Positions 27,865 to 37,226 are shown, counted from the stretch's first letter. The stretch: 64,000 bases of DNA from Gemmatimonadota bacterium (GCA_022825135.1 JAJDYN010000038.1:1-64000); one strand, 5' to 3'. Numbers and translations: made by a program. Notes: generated from the letters alone by a model not told the origin.

Positions 27865-28893
27865 GTGTACACACGCTGCCTGGTCTGCCAGGCCCCCTTC
27901 CCCGAGAACGACGTGCTGGAGCATCTGCCGCGCGGGCGACGCGTGGCGTTCGATGCCGACCGGGGCCGGCTGTGGATGGTCTGCGGCGCCTGCAAGCGGT
28001 GGTCGCTGGTGCCCCTGGTCGATCGCTGGGAGGCGCTCGAGGAACTCGAGAGGGTCTCGGTCGACCGGGGGCGCCTGCTGTCCCGCACCGACAACATCGC
28101 CCTGCTCGCAGCCGGTCCGCTCGAGATCGTGCGCGTCGGACGGTGCGAGCGCCGGGAGGAGGCGTGGTGGCGCTACGGCCGCGAACTGCGCGCCCGCAGG
28201 AAGCGGTTCAAGCAGGTGTCGCTCGCCGGCACGGCCGTGGGAGCCGCGGCGGTTGGTGGCTGGCTTACCGGCGGCATCGGCCTGCTGGGCGCCTGGGTGC
28301 TCTGGGAGCACGCGCCCAGGTGGACGACCCGGGGCGCCCGGTGGCTCCGATTCGGTTCGGCGGCGTGGCGGGGCCGCCGCGAGTGCGGCCGCTGCGGATA
28401 CGTCATGCGCGTGCTCTCCTACGACGCACGGGCCGGGCTGACGATCCGTCCCACCGAGGGCGACGCGCCTCTGGTGGTGTCGCGCGCCTGTCCGGCCTGC
28501 GGGGCGGCCCCGAATGACGACGAAGGCCTGCGGCTGACGGGACCGGACGCGGAGCGCACCCTGCGCCGGGTCCTCGCCTACCATCACTTCGAGGGAGCTT
28601 CCGAGAGGCGGATCGCCTCGGCAACCCGGCTGATCGAGGAAGTCGGGGGCACGGGCGGCCTTTCGCGGGTGCTGGTCAAGAAGGGCGCGCGCTTCGGGAA
28701 TCTGCCGCGCACGGGCACCATCGCCCTGGAGATCGCAGCCGCCGAGGACGGCGAGCGGCGGCTTCTGGAGCTGGAGCTCGCGAGCCTGGAGGCGCACTGG
28801 AAGCGGGAGGAGGAACTCGCCGCCATCATCGACGGCGAGCTGACCCCGGTGCCTCTGCTGGAGACGCTGCGGCGCAAGGTGGCCGGGTTATGA
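27865..28893 (+). CDS. Hypothetical protein with two zinc ribbons and a membrane hairpin
   Basis: A 342-residue protein I do not recognise. An N-terminal zinc-ribbon-like module has Cys5/Cys8 and Cys40/Cys43. A hydrophobic glycine/alanine-rich hairpin follows at about 115-150 (VSLAGTAVGAAAVGGWL, IGLLGAWVLWEH). A second ribbon has CGRC and CPAC, then a charged helical C terminus. GTG at 27865 is chosen because GGAG lies 10 nt upstream and the first cysteine pair follows at once; frame-compatible sequence reaches back to 27706 but looks non-coding. It is convergent with nadE. Confidence 0.7.
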   Translation: MYTRCLVCQAPFPENDVLEHLPRGRRVAFDADRGRLWMVCGACKRWSLVPLVDRWEALEELERVSVDRGRLLSRTDNIALLAAGPLEIVRVGRCERREEAWWRYGRELRARRKRFKQVSLAGTAVGAAAVGGWLTGGIGLLGAWVLWEHAPRWTTRGARWLRFGSAAWRGRRECGRCGYVMRVLSYDARAGLTIRPTEGDAPLVVSRACPACGAAPNDDEGLRLTGPDAERTLRRVLAYHHFEGASERRIASATRLIEEVGGTGGLSRVLVKKGARFGNLPRTGTIALEIAAAEDGERRLLELELASLEAHWKREEELAAIIDGELTPVPLLETLRRKVAGL

Positions 28894-28913
28894 AGGGCGC
28901 GGCCCGCTCATCC

Positions 28914-28926
28914 GGACTAATAGTCC
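28914..28926. terminator. Short hairpin between convergent genes
   Basis: GGACT-AAT-AGTCC, spanning the nadE stop codon and 20 bp after the stop of the zinc-ribbon gene. Only 5 bp of stem and no U-tract; weak bidirectional candidate. Confidence 0.25.
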
Positions 28927-30722
28927 ACCGGCCTCAGGTACGATTCCCCGATCGCCGTGGACGAGAGCACGGCCACCGTCGGCAGTTCCCGCTTCCAGTG
29001 GGTCGCGTTCAGACGGCTCCAGACGATGTCCACCTGCGCTTCCTCGAAGCCCCGCAGCACCAGGTCGGAGGGGGAGTAGCCCCGCAGCAGCCAGTGCAGG
29101 ATGGGGTCGGCATCGTGATAGGAGATGCCCAGCTCGTCGTGATCGTGGATCCCCTGCACCAGATCGGCGCTGGCCGGCTTCTCGACGATCTCGGCAGGGA
29201 CGCCGAGATGGCGCGCGAGCGCCCACACCTGGGTCTTGAACAGGTCTCCGAGCGGGTTGACCGGGGGCGAGTCGTCGGCGTGCCAGGTGTAGTAGCCGAA
29301 CAGCCGTTCGCTCTTGTTGCCGGTGCCGAGGGGGAGCGCCCTCAGGAGCGCCGACTGGTCGAAGATGGTTAGGGCGCGGAAGCGGGCGGCGAGGTTTCCG
29401 CGGCGCAACGGGCTGATGTCCGGCTCGTGGCGCGCGATGTAGCCGTCCACCGAAGCCGTGATGTCCAGGGTGCGGCCGACGGCGCCGGTCGCCTCCAGCA
29501 CCATCGCCGCGTGCTCCAGGCTCTCCGGTGACGAGGTGGCGTACGGCAATCGCAGCCCGGTGACGTTCTCCGGGCCGAGCGCGCGCACCGCGAGGCAGAG
29601 CGACACCGCGGAATCGACGCCTCCCGACACGCCGATCACGACCTTTTCGAAGCCGCGTCGGCGCACGATCTCCTCGCGGATGAACTCCACCAGGGCGCGT
29701 TCGGCGAGCTCGAGGTTGAGGTCGAGCATCGAGGCGTCGCCCGGAATCGGGCCGTGGGTCGCGGCTCGCTGGCGCCGTGCCGGAACCGCGCCGCCGCCTG
29801 CCCGGGAATCCTCGTCAACCGCGGGCGCGGGCGCTGCGTCCCTTCCCCGCCTGCGGCCGGCCCGCGCCAGTGCATCGCGCAGGTGCGGCAGCTGCTGCTC
29901 GAGATCGGAGAGCAGCGGCGACTCGAAGCGATGCCGGTCGATGGCGGTGCGGTCGAGGACGGCGGTCACCACGCCTTCCTCGAAAAGCGGAGCGCGCGCC
30001 AGCGTGGTGCCGTCGGGCGCGATCGCCACCGAACCGCCCGCGAACAGCTTGCCGCCCTCCGAACCCACCAGCTGGCTGACCAGGACGAAGACGCCGTGTT
30101 CCATCGCCGGTCCCTCCAGGATGGGGTCCCAGCGCCTGATGCTGGCGGGACGGTCGCTTCCGGCGAGGAACCCCCGCGCCGGCGAGGCGCTGGGCACCAG
30201 CACGACCTCGGCGCCGTCCAGGGCGAGCACGGCCGTGGTCAGCGAGTGCCAGACGTCTTCGCAGATCAGCATCCCCATGCGGCCGAGGGGCGTGTCGAAG
30301 GCGCGCAGGTCGCGACCCGGCTCCACGAAGCGGGCCTCGTCGAAGAGCCCGTAGGTGGGCAGGAACATCTTGCGGTGGACGTGCAGCGGCAGATAGCGGC
30401 CGCCGCTCGCGGAAAAGTAGACGACGCTGTTGTAGATCTGGCGGCGATGCCGCTCGTAGAAGCCGACGACCAGGTCGGGTCCGCCAGGGGGCGCCGCGCC
30501 CAGCATGTCGGCCACCTCGCCCGCGCTGAAGGCGAGCTCCGCGACCGCCCCCTGCAGGAAGTATCCGGTCAGGCAGGTTTCCGGAAAGACGAGCAGGTCG
30601 TGGTCGCCGCCGGCGTCGGCGACCAGCGAGCCGATCCTGTCGAGGTTCGCGCGCACGTCTCCCTTGCGCGGCTTCATCTGGACCAGTCCCGCGACGAGGG
30701 GGGACGAATGTCTCAGGCTCAT
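28917..30722 (-). CDS. nadE: Glutamine-dependent NAD+ synthetase
   Basis: A 601-residue two-domain enzyme for the last step of NAD+ synthesis. The N-terminal nitrilase-fold glutaminase has an intact Glu-Lys-Cys triad: FPETCLTGY, HRKMFLPTYG and LICEDVWHS. The C-terminal synthetase has the ATP-pyrophosphatase P-loop VIGVSGGVDSAVSLCLA and GTGNKSERLFGYYT. Domains are joined by a charged linker (about 295-335). Start ATG at 30722 is chosen from the family N terminus (SPLVAGLVQMKPRKGDV); no ribosome-binding site is evident. Confidence 0.95.
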   Translation of the reverse strand: MSLRHSSPLVAGLVQMKPRKGDVRANLDRIGSLVADAGGDHDLLVFPETCLTGYFLQGAVAELAFSAGEVADMLGAAPPGGPDLVVGFYERHRRQIYNSVVYFSASGGRYLPLHVHRKMFLPTYGLFDEARFVEPGRDLRAFDTPLGRMGMLICEDVWHSLTTAVLALDGAEVVLVPSASPARGFLAGSDRPASIRRWDPILEGPAMEHGVFVLVSQLVGSEGGKLFAGGSVAIAPDGTTLARAPLFEEGVVTAVLDRTAIDRHRFESPLLSDLEQQLPHLRDALARAGRRRGRDAAPAPAVDEDSRAGGGAVPARRQRAATHGPIPGDASMLDLNLELAERALVEFIREEIVRRRGFEKVVIGVSGGVDSAVSLCLAVRALGPENVTGLRLPYATSSPESLEHAAMVLEATGAVGRTLDITASVDGYIARHEPDISPLRRGNLAARFRALTIFDQSALLRALPLGTGNKSERLFGYYTWHADDSPPVNPLGDLFKTQVWALARHLGVPAEIVEKPASADLVQGIHDHDELGISYHDADPILHWLLRGYSPSDLVLRGFEEAQVDIVWSRLNATHWKRELPTVAVLSSTAIGESYLRPVDY

Positions 30723-30786
30723 GAGCGGCGCGTCGTCATGGGAGCAGGTTCCGGTTCGCAGTGCGGCAAGCAGGATGCCTCCCGAC

Positions 30787-30814
30787 AAGGTATGATAACC
30801 GTGCGGTCCGCCAA
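30787..30814 (-). promoter_or_regulatory. Candidate nadE promoter
   Basis: On the minus strand TTGGCG (30809-30814), 16 bp, then TACCTT (30787-30792), followed by G. It would give a leader of about 60 nt. It fits the pattern seen elsewhere in the window. Confidence 0.4.
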
Positions 30815-30959
30815 ACGCCGCGCCGGTTGCCGGATGATCGATCCGATTGCACGATAACTGGTCGCACGACGCCGATGCGGGTCGAACCGGCTCCGGGAAC
30901 GAGTCCGTGACCTCCGGGGTCTACCCTTCAGCCATGGACATTTCCTCACACGAGTCGCC

Positions 30960-32756
30960 ATGACCCGCACGAGATTCATCCTCGCAGCGTTCCTGCTCCT
31001 TCTGCCGTTCCGGGCACTGGACCTCGCGGGCCAGGACAGGGGAGCGGCCGGCCAGCCGGATGCGGAAGCCTCGGCAGCGCTGGACGGCCAGCACTTCCTG
31101 CGCGCCTTCGAGGTCATCAAGCGCTACAGCTGGAGCACTCCCGCGGACTCGACGCTCTGGAGAGGGGCTCTCGACGGGCTGCTGGGGGCGGCGACCCTGT
31201 TGGCGCTGCGCACCGACTCGGCCGACTCCGTCCCGGGTTCGGATCCGATTCCCGCGGAGGCCGAAGTCCCCTCGAGCCTCGGCACGGTGAACGATCAGCG
31301 TTTCCTCAGCACCTTCGACAGCATCCGACGGTCCGGTGTGGATGAGCCCGGCGATCCGATGCTGTGGCGCGGCGCGGTGTGGGGGTTGATCGCGGCTCTG
31401 GACGACCCCTATGGCCAGGTGCTCAGCCCGCGGCGGGTGGACGAGTTCCAGGAAGCCACCACCGGCAACTACGCGGGCATCGGGGTGGCGATCCAGCTGC
31501 TGAACGAACGGATCACGGTCACCGCGGTCTTCCGCGGGTTTCCGGCGGAGCGGGTGGGAATCCAGGTGGGTGACGTGATCGTGGGCGTGGACGGCGAGAG
31601 CGCCGCGGAGTGGACGACCGGTGAGGCCTCGCAGCGCATTCGCGGCACGCCCGGCACCATGGTCGCCGTGTCGGTCGAGCGCGACGGGTTTTCCAGTCCC
31701 ATTCGCCACGACATCGAGCGCGACAACATTCACGTCTCGTCGGTCCACGCCGGGTACGTGGAGGAGGACATCGGCTACATACAGCTGGACCGGGTGGCCC
31801 GCGGCTCCACCGCCGAGATGGACTCCGCATTCGCTCTGCTCGCTGACGCGAGGGGGATCGTCCTGGATCTGCGCCGCAATCCCGGGGGATATCTGGACGA
31901 ATCTCTCACCCTGACGGACCTCTTCCTCGACCGCGGCAAGCGCGTCGTCAGCACCCGCGGCCGCAATCCCAGGCGCGGGCCCGGCGATCACGAAGATGCG
32001 GCGTACACCCGGGACGGGGCGAGCCTGGGGGACAAGTCGCTGGTGGTGCTGGTCGACGGCTTTACGGCCTCGGCCGGGGAAATCCTCTCCGGAGCCCTCC
32101 AGGACCACGACCGCGCGCTGGTGGTGGGCGAGCGCACCTTCGGAAAGGGGGTGGTGCAGTCCGTCGTACCGCTCCCGGAGGGCTGGCAGTTGCAGCTGAC
32201 CACCGGCGAATGGTACACCCCGCTGGGCCGTTCGCTGCACCGCCAGCGGGACGCGCACGGGACTCCGCTGCCCGAGGACTCCACCGCCTTTCCGGTCTTC
32301 ACCACCGAAACGGGGCGCGAACTGAAGGGTGGCGGCGGGGTCTTCCCGGATCTGGAGATCGACGGCGATACGCTTCTGGCCATCGAGCGCCGGCTTCTGG
32401 AGGAAGCCACGGCCGCCGAATTCCCGCTAGGGCTGAGGCTGGCCGAAATCGGGTTCGACCGCGCCCAGGCCGTCGGCAATGACGGCGCCGAGGCGGCGAT
32501 CACCGGGGAGATCCTCGAGGCGTTCATCGCCGAACTGCGCGATGCGGGTGTGCCCGACGCCACCCTCGACGATGCCGCCGCGCGGAGCTACCTGCTCTGG
32601 CGGCTCGAGATCAACCTGTCTCAACGCATGGAAGACGACGCGCGCCTGCTGCGGTTCCGGATCCAGCGCGATCCTGTCCTGGCGGAAGCGGTCCGGCTTC
32701 TGCGCGAAGCGGACAACCAGGCGGACCTCTTCAGGCTCACCGGGAGCGGAAGCTAG
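30960..32756 (+). CDS. S41 (C-terminal processing) protease with duplicated N-terminal module
   Basis: A 598-residue exported serine protease (signal peptide about 1-25). A PDZ domain lies at about 165-250. The S41 core follows with VLDLRRNPGGYLDE, the catalytic Ser371 in GFTASAGEI and the catalytic Lys396 in ERTFGKGVVQ, so it should be active on periplasmic substrates. Residues 41-78 and 109-155 share the pattern FL..F..I.R....P.D..LWRGA..GL, so the helical module ahead of the PDZ looks duplicated. The C-terminal 170 residues are helical and unassigned. Confidence 0.9.
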   Translation: MTRTRFILAAFLLLLPFRALDLAGQDRGAAGQPDAEASAALDGQHFLRAFEVIKRYSWSTPADSTLWRGALDGLLGAATLLALRTDSADSVPGSDPIPAEAEVPSSLGTVNDQRFLSTFDSIRRSGVDEPGDPMLWRGAVWGLIAALDDPYGQVLSPRRVDEFQEATTGNYAGIGVAIQLLNERITVTAVFRGFPAERVGIQVGDVIVGVDGESAAEWTTGEASQRIRGTPGTMVAVSVERDGFSSPIRHDIERDNIHVSSVHAGYVEEDIGYIQLDRVARGSTAEMDSAFALLADARGIVLDLRRNPGGYLDESLTLTDLFLDRGKRVVSTRGRNPRRGPGDHEDAAYTRDGASLGDKSLVVLVDGFTASAGEILSGALQDHDRALVVGERTFGKGVVQSVVPLPEGWQLQLTTGEWYTPLGRSLHRQRDAHGTPLPEDSTAFPVFTTETGRELKGGGGVFPDLEIDGDTLLAIERRLLEEATAAEFPLGLRLAEIGFDRAQAVGNDGAEAAITGEILEAFIAELRDAGVPDATLDDAAARSYLLWRLEINLSQRMEDDARLLRFRIQRDPVLAEAVRLLREADNQADLFRLTGSGS

Positions 32757-32817
32757 CGGGCGTCGCGCCCGCGCGGCCCCTCCGCCGGGGCTGCCGCCCG
32801 GGCTCGCTCTGCCCGAG
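32756..32817. terminator. Hairpin-rich gap between convergent S41 and xerD genes
   Basis: GCGGGCG-TCG-CGCCCGC (32756-32772) begins at the last base of the S41 stop codon. A second GC-rich repeat (GCCCC/GGGGC) follows. No T-tract is present, so this is a candidate bidirectional terminator. Confidence 0.4.
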
Positions 32818-33735
32818 TCATCCCCTGGGATGGTGGGTCCGGTGCATCTCGTGCACGTATTCCCGGTCCACGTGCGTATAGATCTCGGTGGTGGCGATGT
32901 CGACGTGGCCGAGCAGTTCCTGAACCGCGGCCAGGTCCGCGCCTCCCTCCAGCAGATGGGTCGCGCAGCTGTGTCGGAGGGTGTGCGGGGAGACAGGCCT
33001 CTCGATCGCTGCACGGTCGCGCGCCTTGCGCACGATGGTCCAGACCGCCATGCGGGTGAGCGGCCGGCCTCTGGCGCTCAGGAAGAACATCCCTTCGCCC
33101 CTGCCGCGCTCCAGCTCCGGCCGCACGTCCCGCAGATAGCGCGTCAGCGCACGCCGGGCGGCGCGGCCGAAGGGTAGCATGCGCTCCTTCGCGCCCTTCC
33201 CGTACACCAGACAGGTGCGCTCCTCGAGGTCGAGGCTGTGCAGGGGAAGCCCGGTGAGTTCCGAGACGCGCATGCCGGTCGCGTACAGGAGTTCCAGGAC
33301 CGCCCGGTTGCGCCAGCACAGCGGATCGGACAGCTCCGGCGCCTCCAGCAGGCGTTCCGTTTCCCGCAAGCTCAGCACTCCGGGGAGGGTCCGCCACACG
33401 CGCGGCGACTCGATCTGCTCGGTGGGGTCCGCTTCGATGGCCTCTTCTTCCAGAAGGAAGGCGAAGTACGCCCGCATCGACGACAGGGCGCGCCGGATCG
33501 AGGTAGGCGCCAGGCCCCTGTCCTTGAGCGAGTACACATAGTCCCGGAGCTCGAGGCGGGTGACGTCCCGCGGGCGGACGATGCCCCGGCCCGACAGGTA
33601 CCGGATCAGCCGTGCGACGTCGCGACCGTATGCCTCCAGCGTCCTCGCCGAGAGCCCCCGCTCGAAGGCCAGGTAGTCCGCGAAGAGCTCCTCACGGAAA
33701 GCCCTCGCGACCGGCTCGTCCCGTTCCCCGCTCAT
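32818..33735 (-). CDS. xerD: Tyrosine recombinase XerC/XerD
   Basis: A 305-residue chromosome-dimer resolvase. The N-terminal SAM-like core-binding domain (YLAFERGLSARTLEAYGRDVARLI) is followed by the catalytic domain with Arg in ATGMRVSELTGL, HTLRHSCATHLL (His-x-x-Arg), GHVDIATTEIYTHV and the tyrosine nucleophile within IYTHV. Length and motifs are those of housekeeping Xer proteins, not phage integrases; XerC and XerD cannot be separated with certainty by eye. It is coupled to dedA by a 4-bp overlap. Confidence 0.9.
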   Translation of the reverse strand: MSGERDEPVARAFREELFADYLAFERGLSARTLEAYGRDVARLIRYLSGRGIVRPRDVTRLELRDYVYSLKDRGLAPTSIRRALSSMRAYFAFLLEEEAIEADPTEQIESPRVWRTLPGVLSLRETERLLEAPELSDPLCWRNRAVLELLYATGMRVSELTGLPLHSLDLEERTCLVYGKGAKERMLPFGRAARRALTRYLRDVRPELERGRGEGMFFLSARGRPLTRMAVWTIVRKARDRAAIERPVSPHTLRHSCATHLLEGGADLAAVQELLGHVDIATTEIYTHVDREYVHEMHRTHHPRG

Positions 33736-34352
33736 TGCCCGGAATCGGATGCCCGCCGCCGGGTGCGACGCCAGGCCAACAGGATCACGGCGACGACCGC
33801 CGTCGCGACGACCAGCAGGAGGCGGTTGGCGGTCGCGTACCACTCGAGCATGGTGTCGACGTTCTCCCCGGCGATGGACCCCAGCCGGACCAGCCCGCCG
33901 TACCAGATGGCGGACGCCACCGCTACCGGCACGGCGACGGAGGCAAACGACAGCCGGGCGACGCCCGCGAAGGCGGGCACCACCGCGCGCAGCCCGGGGA
34001 GAAAGCGGGCGAGGAAGATGGCGGGCGTTCCCCGCCGCCGGTAGAAGCGCCGCAGGCGGGAAAGCTGCTCCGGCTGAAGCAGCAGCCGGCCGAACCGGGT
34101 GTCGAAGAAGGGCGGACCGAAGCGGCGCCCCGCCCCGTAGACCAGCAGGGCCCCCGAGGTGTTGGCCAGCCAGGTCACCAGGAAGACCACCACCACATCC
34201 GCCGGGCCGCGCACGGCCAGGAAGCCTCCCAGCAGGATGAACGTGTCGGCGGGAACCGGGGGCACGATGTTTTCGAGGGCTGCTCCCGCTCCCAGCAACA
34301 GGTAGGTCAGCCCGGCGGGGAGCGACGCGAGGAAGTCGAGCGTCGCGTCCAT
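33732..34352 (-). CDS. DedA-family membrane protein
   Basis: A 206-residue polytopic inner-membrane protein. The family motifs are ENIVPPVPADTF near residue 27 and FLARFLPGLRAVVPAFAGV near 115. Several DedA proteins work as lipid scramblases or undecaprenyl-phosphate flippases; the role here is inferred only from the family. The N terminus overlaps ispF by 46 bp and the C terminus overlaps xerD by 4 bp. Confidence 0.9.
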   Translation of the reverse strand: MDATLDFLASLPAGLTYLLLGAGAALENIVPPVPADTFILLGGFLAVRGPADVVVVFLVTWLANTSGALLVYGAGRRFGPPFFDTRFGRLLLQPEQLSRLRRFYRRRGTPAIFLARFLPGLRAVVPAFAGVARLSFASVAVPVAVASAIWYGGLVRLGSIAGENVDTMLEWYATANRLLLVVATAVVAVILLAWRRTRRRASDSGQ

Positions 34353-34828
34353 GTTGCCTCCTCCCCGATGAGCGCAACGGCGTGCACGGCGATCCCTTCG
34401 CCGGCCCCGATCCAGCCCATTCCCTCGTTCGTCTTTCCCTTGATCGAAACCGCGTCCGACCCGACCTCGAGCACATCGGCGATGCGTGCGCGCATTCCGG
34501 CGGCGTGCGGTCCGATGCGGGGTGCTTCGCAGATCACGGTCACGTCCACGTTGATCGTCCGCAGTCCGCGCTGCCGGAGGAGAGCGGCCACCCGGCCGAG
34601 CAGATCCATGGAGTCGGCGTCGCGCCAGCGCGGATCTCCCGGGGGAAAGTGGCTTCCAATGTCGCCTTCGGCCGCGGCTCCCAGCAGGGCGTCGGTAACG
34701 GCATGGGCCACTGCATCGCCGTCGGAATGGCCGGCCAGGCCCGCAACCCCGGGGATCTCGACGCCTCCCAGAATCAGCTTCCGGTCCGGATCGAAGCGGT
34801 GGGAGTCGTAGCCCGTGCCCACTCTCAT
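34307..34828 (-). CDS. ispF: 2-C-methyl-D-erythritol 2,4-cyclodiphosphate synthase
   Basis: A 173-residue MEP-pathway enzyme. Zinc ligands come from GYDSHRF (Asp8, His10) and the loop GHSDGDAVAHAV; the C-terminal signature SIKGKTNEGMGWIGAGEGI is complete. The protein is some 15 residues longer than usual, and the extra tail (WTRRSTSSRRSPPG) is encoded inside the start of dedA. IspD is not next to it. It follows fabF after 31 bp. Confidence 0.95.
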   Translation of the reverse strand: MRVGTGYDSHRFDPDRKLILGGVEIPGVAGLAGHSDGDAVAHAVTDALLGAAAEGDIGSHFPPGDPRWRDADSMDLLGRVAALLRQRGLRTINVDVTVICEAPRIGPHAAGMRARIADVLEVGSDAVSIKGKTNEGMGWIGAGEGIAVHAVALIGEEATWTRRSTSSRRSPPG

Positions 34829-34859
34829 GGCGAGCCCCGGGAGGCGCGGAAGGCCTCGC

Positions 34860-36146
34860 TCAGGCGTGCCAGCGCCGGAAGGCGAGACATACGTTGTGCC
34901 CTCCGAAACCAAACGAGTTGGAGAGGGCGGCCTCGACGGGTCTTTCGACCATGCCGTCGGTGGCGTAGTCGAGGTCGCACTCGGGGTCGGGGTGCTCGTA
35001 GTTGGTCGTGGGGGGGATTCGGCCCTCCCTCAGCACCATCACCGAGATGACCGACTCGATGGCGCCCGCCGCGCCCAGCGTGTGCCCGGTCATCGACTTG
35101 GTGCCGCCCACGATGGCCGCCCGGGCCGCTTCTTCCCCCAGCACCGCCTTGATGGCGGCCGTCTCGACTTCGTCGTTGTAGGGCGTCGACGTGCCGTGCG
35201 CGTTGATGTAGCCGACCTCCTCCGGAGCGATTCCCCCGTCTTCCAGCGCCAGCCGCATGGCCTGCTGGGCTCCCGCGCCTCCCGGGACCGGCGCGGTGAT
35301 GTGGTAGGCGTCCGCGGTGGCGCCGCAGCCCGCGACCTCCCCCAGAATGCGTGCCCCCCGCGCCTCGGCGGTGTCGAGTGACTCGAGCACCAGGCAGCCC
35401 GCGCCCTCTCCGATGACGAAGCCGTCACGGGTGGCGTCGAAGGGGCGGCTCGCGGTCTCCGGGGTGTCGTTCCGTCTGGACATCGCCTTCATGGAGGCGA
35501 AGCCGGCGATGGAGATGGGCACGATGGCGGCTTCGGCGCCCCCTGCCACCATCACGTCGGCGTCCCCTCGCTGGATGACGCGGAGGGCGTCGCCGATGGC
35601 ATGCGCCCCGGAGGAACACGCGGACACGGTGGAGTGGTTGGGGCCCTGGGCGCCGTAACGAATCGAGACCAGCCCCGAGCCGATGTTGGGAATGAACATC
35701 GGGACGAAGAAGGGACTGATGCGGCGTGGCCCGAACTTCACCAGCTTCCGCACCTGGCTCTCGTACGTGTCGACGCCCCCGATCCCGCTGCCGATGATCA
35801 CGCCGAAGCGCTCCGGGCGCACACCGGGCGGGCAGCCCTCCAGCCCTGCGGAGGCCATGGCCTCCACAGCTGCGACCACGGCGAACTGCGCGAAGCGGTC
35901 GTAGCGCCGCATCTCCCGCTTGCTCAGGTGCCCGGAGGGATCGAAGTCCTTGACTTCGCACGCGATCCGGGTCGCGAAGCGGTCGTCGGGGTCGAAGTGG
36001 GTGATCGGGCCGCCGCCGTTCGTACCGGCCAGCAGGGCGTTCCAGGAAGACGGGACGTCGTTGCCGAGGGGAGTGATCATCCCGATGCCGGTCACGACAA
36101 CCCGCCGGCCTGCCCGGGCGGTACCGTTGTCCGAAGGGCCGTTCAT
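34860..36146 (-). CDS. fabF: 3-oxoacyl-[ACP] synthase II
   Basis: A 428-residue elongating condensing enzyme of type II fatty acid synthesis. The Cys-His-His triad is in VSACSSGAHAI, NAHGTSTPYND and KSMTGHTLGAAGA, with GFGGHN near the C terminus. The N-terminal RRVVVTGIGMITPLG is canonical. It is 40 bp after acpP in the fab operon. Confidence 0.96.
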   Translation of the reverse strand: MNGPSDNGTARAGRRVVVTGIGMITPLGNDVPSSWNALLAGTNGGGPITHFDPDDRFATRIACEVKDFDPSGHLSKREMRRYDRFAQFAVVAAVEAMASAGLEGCPPGVRPERFGVIIGSGIGGVDTYESQVRKLVKFGPRRISPFFVPMFIPNIGSGLVSIRYGAQGPNHSTVSACSSGAHAIGDALRVIQRGDADVMVAGGAEAAIVPISIAGFASMKAMSRRNDTPETASRPFDATRDGFVIGEGAGCLVLESLDTAEARGARILGEVAGCGATADAYHITAPVPGGAGAQQAMRLALEDGGIAPEEVGYINAHGTSTPYNDEVETAAIKAVLGEEAARAAIVGGTKSMTGHTLGAAGAIESVISVMVLREGRIPPTTNYEHPDPECDLDYATDGMVERPVEAALSNSFGFGGHNVCLAFRRWHA

Positions 36147-36186
36147 GTGTCTTCGCGCCGCCCGGCGCCTCTCCCGCGCAAAGGGG

Positions 36187-36429
36187 TCAGGATGCGGCGG
36201 CCTTGCGAATGTAGTCGATGGCGTCTTCCACCGTCCGCATCTGCTCGGCATCGGAGTCGGGAATGTCGATTCCGAACTCCTCCTCAAAGGCCATCACCAG
36301 CTCCACGGTGTCCAGCGAATCGGCTCCGAGATCCTCCATGAACGAAGCGCCCTTCGTGACCTGATCCTCCTCGACGCCGAGTTCAGTGACGATGATGTCC
36401 TTGACCCGGCCTTCGATGCTGTCCGCCAT
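36187..36429 (-). CDS. acpP: Acyl carrier protein
   Basis: An 80-residue acidic protein carrying acyl chains on 4'-phosphopantetheine. The attachment serine is Ser38 in [12 protein letters not shown]. Length and helix pattern are standard. A GGGAGG sequence lies about 12-18 nt upstream of the ATG, with AGGGAG closer still, which should give strong translation. It lies between fabG and fabF, the usual order. Confidence 0.97.
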   Translation of the reverse strand: MADSIEGRVKDIIVTELGVEEDQVTKGASFMEDLGADSLDTVELVMAFEEEFGIDIPDSDAEQMRTVEDAIDYIRKAAAS

Positions 36430-36485
36430 CTCCCTGTTCCTCCCTTGTGTTGCGGTGTTTCGCCGCTAATGAGTGATCATCGAGG

Positions 36486-37226
36486 CTACATCGCCATGCC
36501 GCCGTCCACGGCCAGGACCTGACCGGTAACGTACCGGGCTTCCGGTCCAGCGAGAAACCGCGCGACGTCGGCGACGTCGGAGGGCTCTCCCAGCCTGCCC
36601 ATCGGGATGCGCGCTCCGAGCTCTCCAGTGGTGCGTTCGTCCAGACCGGCGGTCATGTCGGTGGCGATGTAGCCGGGAGCGACCGCGTTGCAGCGCACTC
36701 CGCGCCTGGCAAGCTCGCGCGCGACGCTCTTGGTAAGCCCCACCAGCCCTGCCTTGGAGGCCCCGTAGTTGGTCTGACCGGCATTGCCCATCAGGCCGAT
36801 CACCGAGCTGATGTTGACGATGGACCCGGATCGGCGCTTCATCATGCCTCTGCACGCGGCGCGGGTCATGTTGAAGGCGCCCGTGAGGTTGACCCTGATC
36901 ACCGCATCCCAGTCCTCGTCCTTCATGCGCAGGAGAAGATTGTCCCGGGTGATCCCCGCGTTGTTGATCAGAATCGTCGCGATGCCCTGTGCTTTGGTCA
37001 CCGCGGCGACGGTAGCGCTGCACTGCCCCGGATCTCCGACATCGCAGAAGTAGCCGGCGTGACCGGCGCCCTCGAGTCGAGCGGCGGCTGAGGCGGCCCC
37101 TTCCTCGTCGATGTCCACGATGGCCACCCGGGCCCCGTCGCGCGCGAGGACCTGTGATATCGCGTACCCTATGCCCCGCGATCCGCCGGTCACCAGGGCG
37201 GTCTGCCCGGCCAGAGCGCCGCTCAT
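36486..37226 (-). CDS. fabG: 3-oxoacyl-[ACP] reductase
   Basis: A 246-residue short-chain dehydrogenase. It has the NADPH loop VTGGSRGIGYAIS, NNAGITRDNLLLRM, the catalytic Ser in NISSVIGLMGN and YGASKAG with the Tyr-x-x-x-Lys pair. A 4-bp overlap joins it to fabD. Confidence 0.96.
   Translation of the reverse strand: MSGALAGQTALVTGGSRGIGYAISQVLARDGARVAIVDIDEEGAASAAARLEGAGHAGYFCDVGDPGQCSATVAAVTKAQGIATILINNAGITRDNLLLRMKDEDWDAVIRVNLTGAFNMTRAACRGMMKRRSGSIVNISSVIGLMGNAGQTNYGASKAGLVGLTKSVARELARRGVRCNAVAPGYIATDMTAGLDERTTGELGARIPMGRLGEPSDVADVARFLAGPEARYVTGQVLAVDGGMAM

Noticed and set aside
28173-28200. Possible phage or integrative element from the xerD-like recombinase
   Set aside because: XerD at 32818-33735 has housekeeping length and motifs, sits in the fab-ispF-dedA operon, and no attachment-site duplication or phage gene is nearby.
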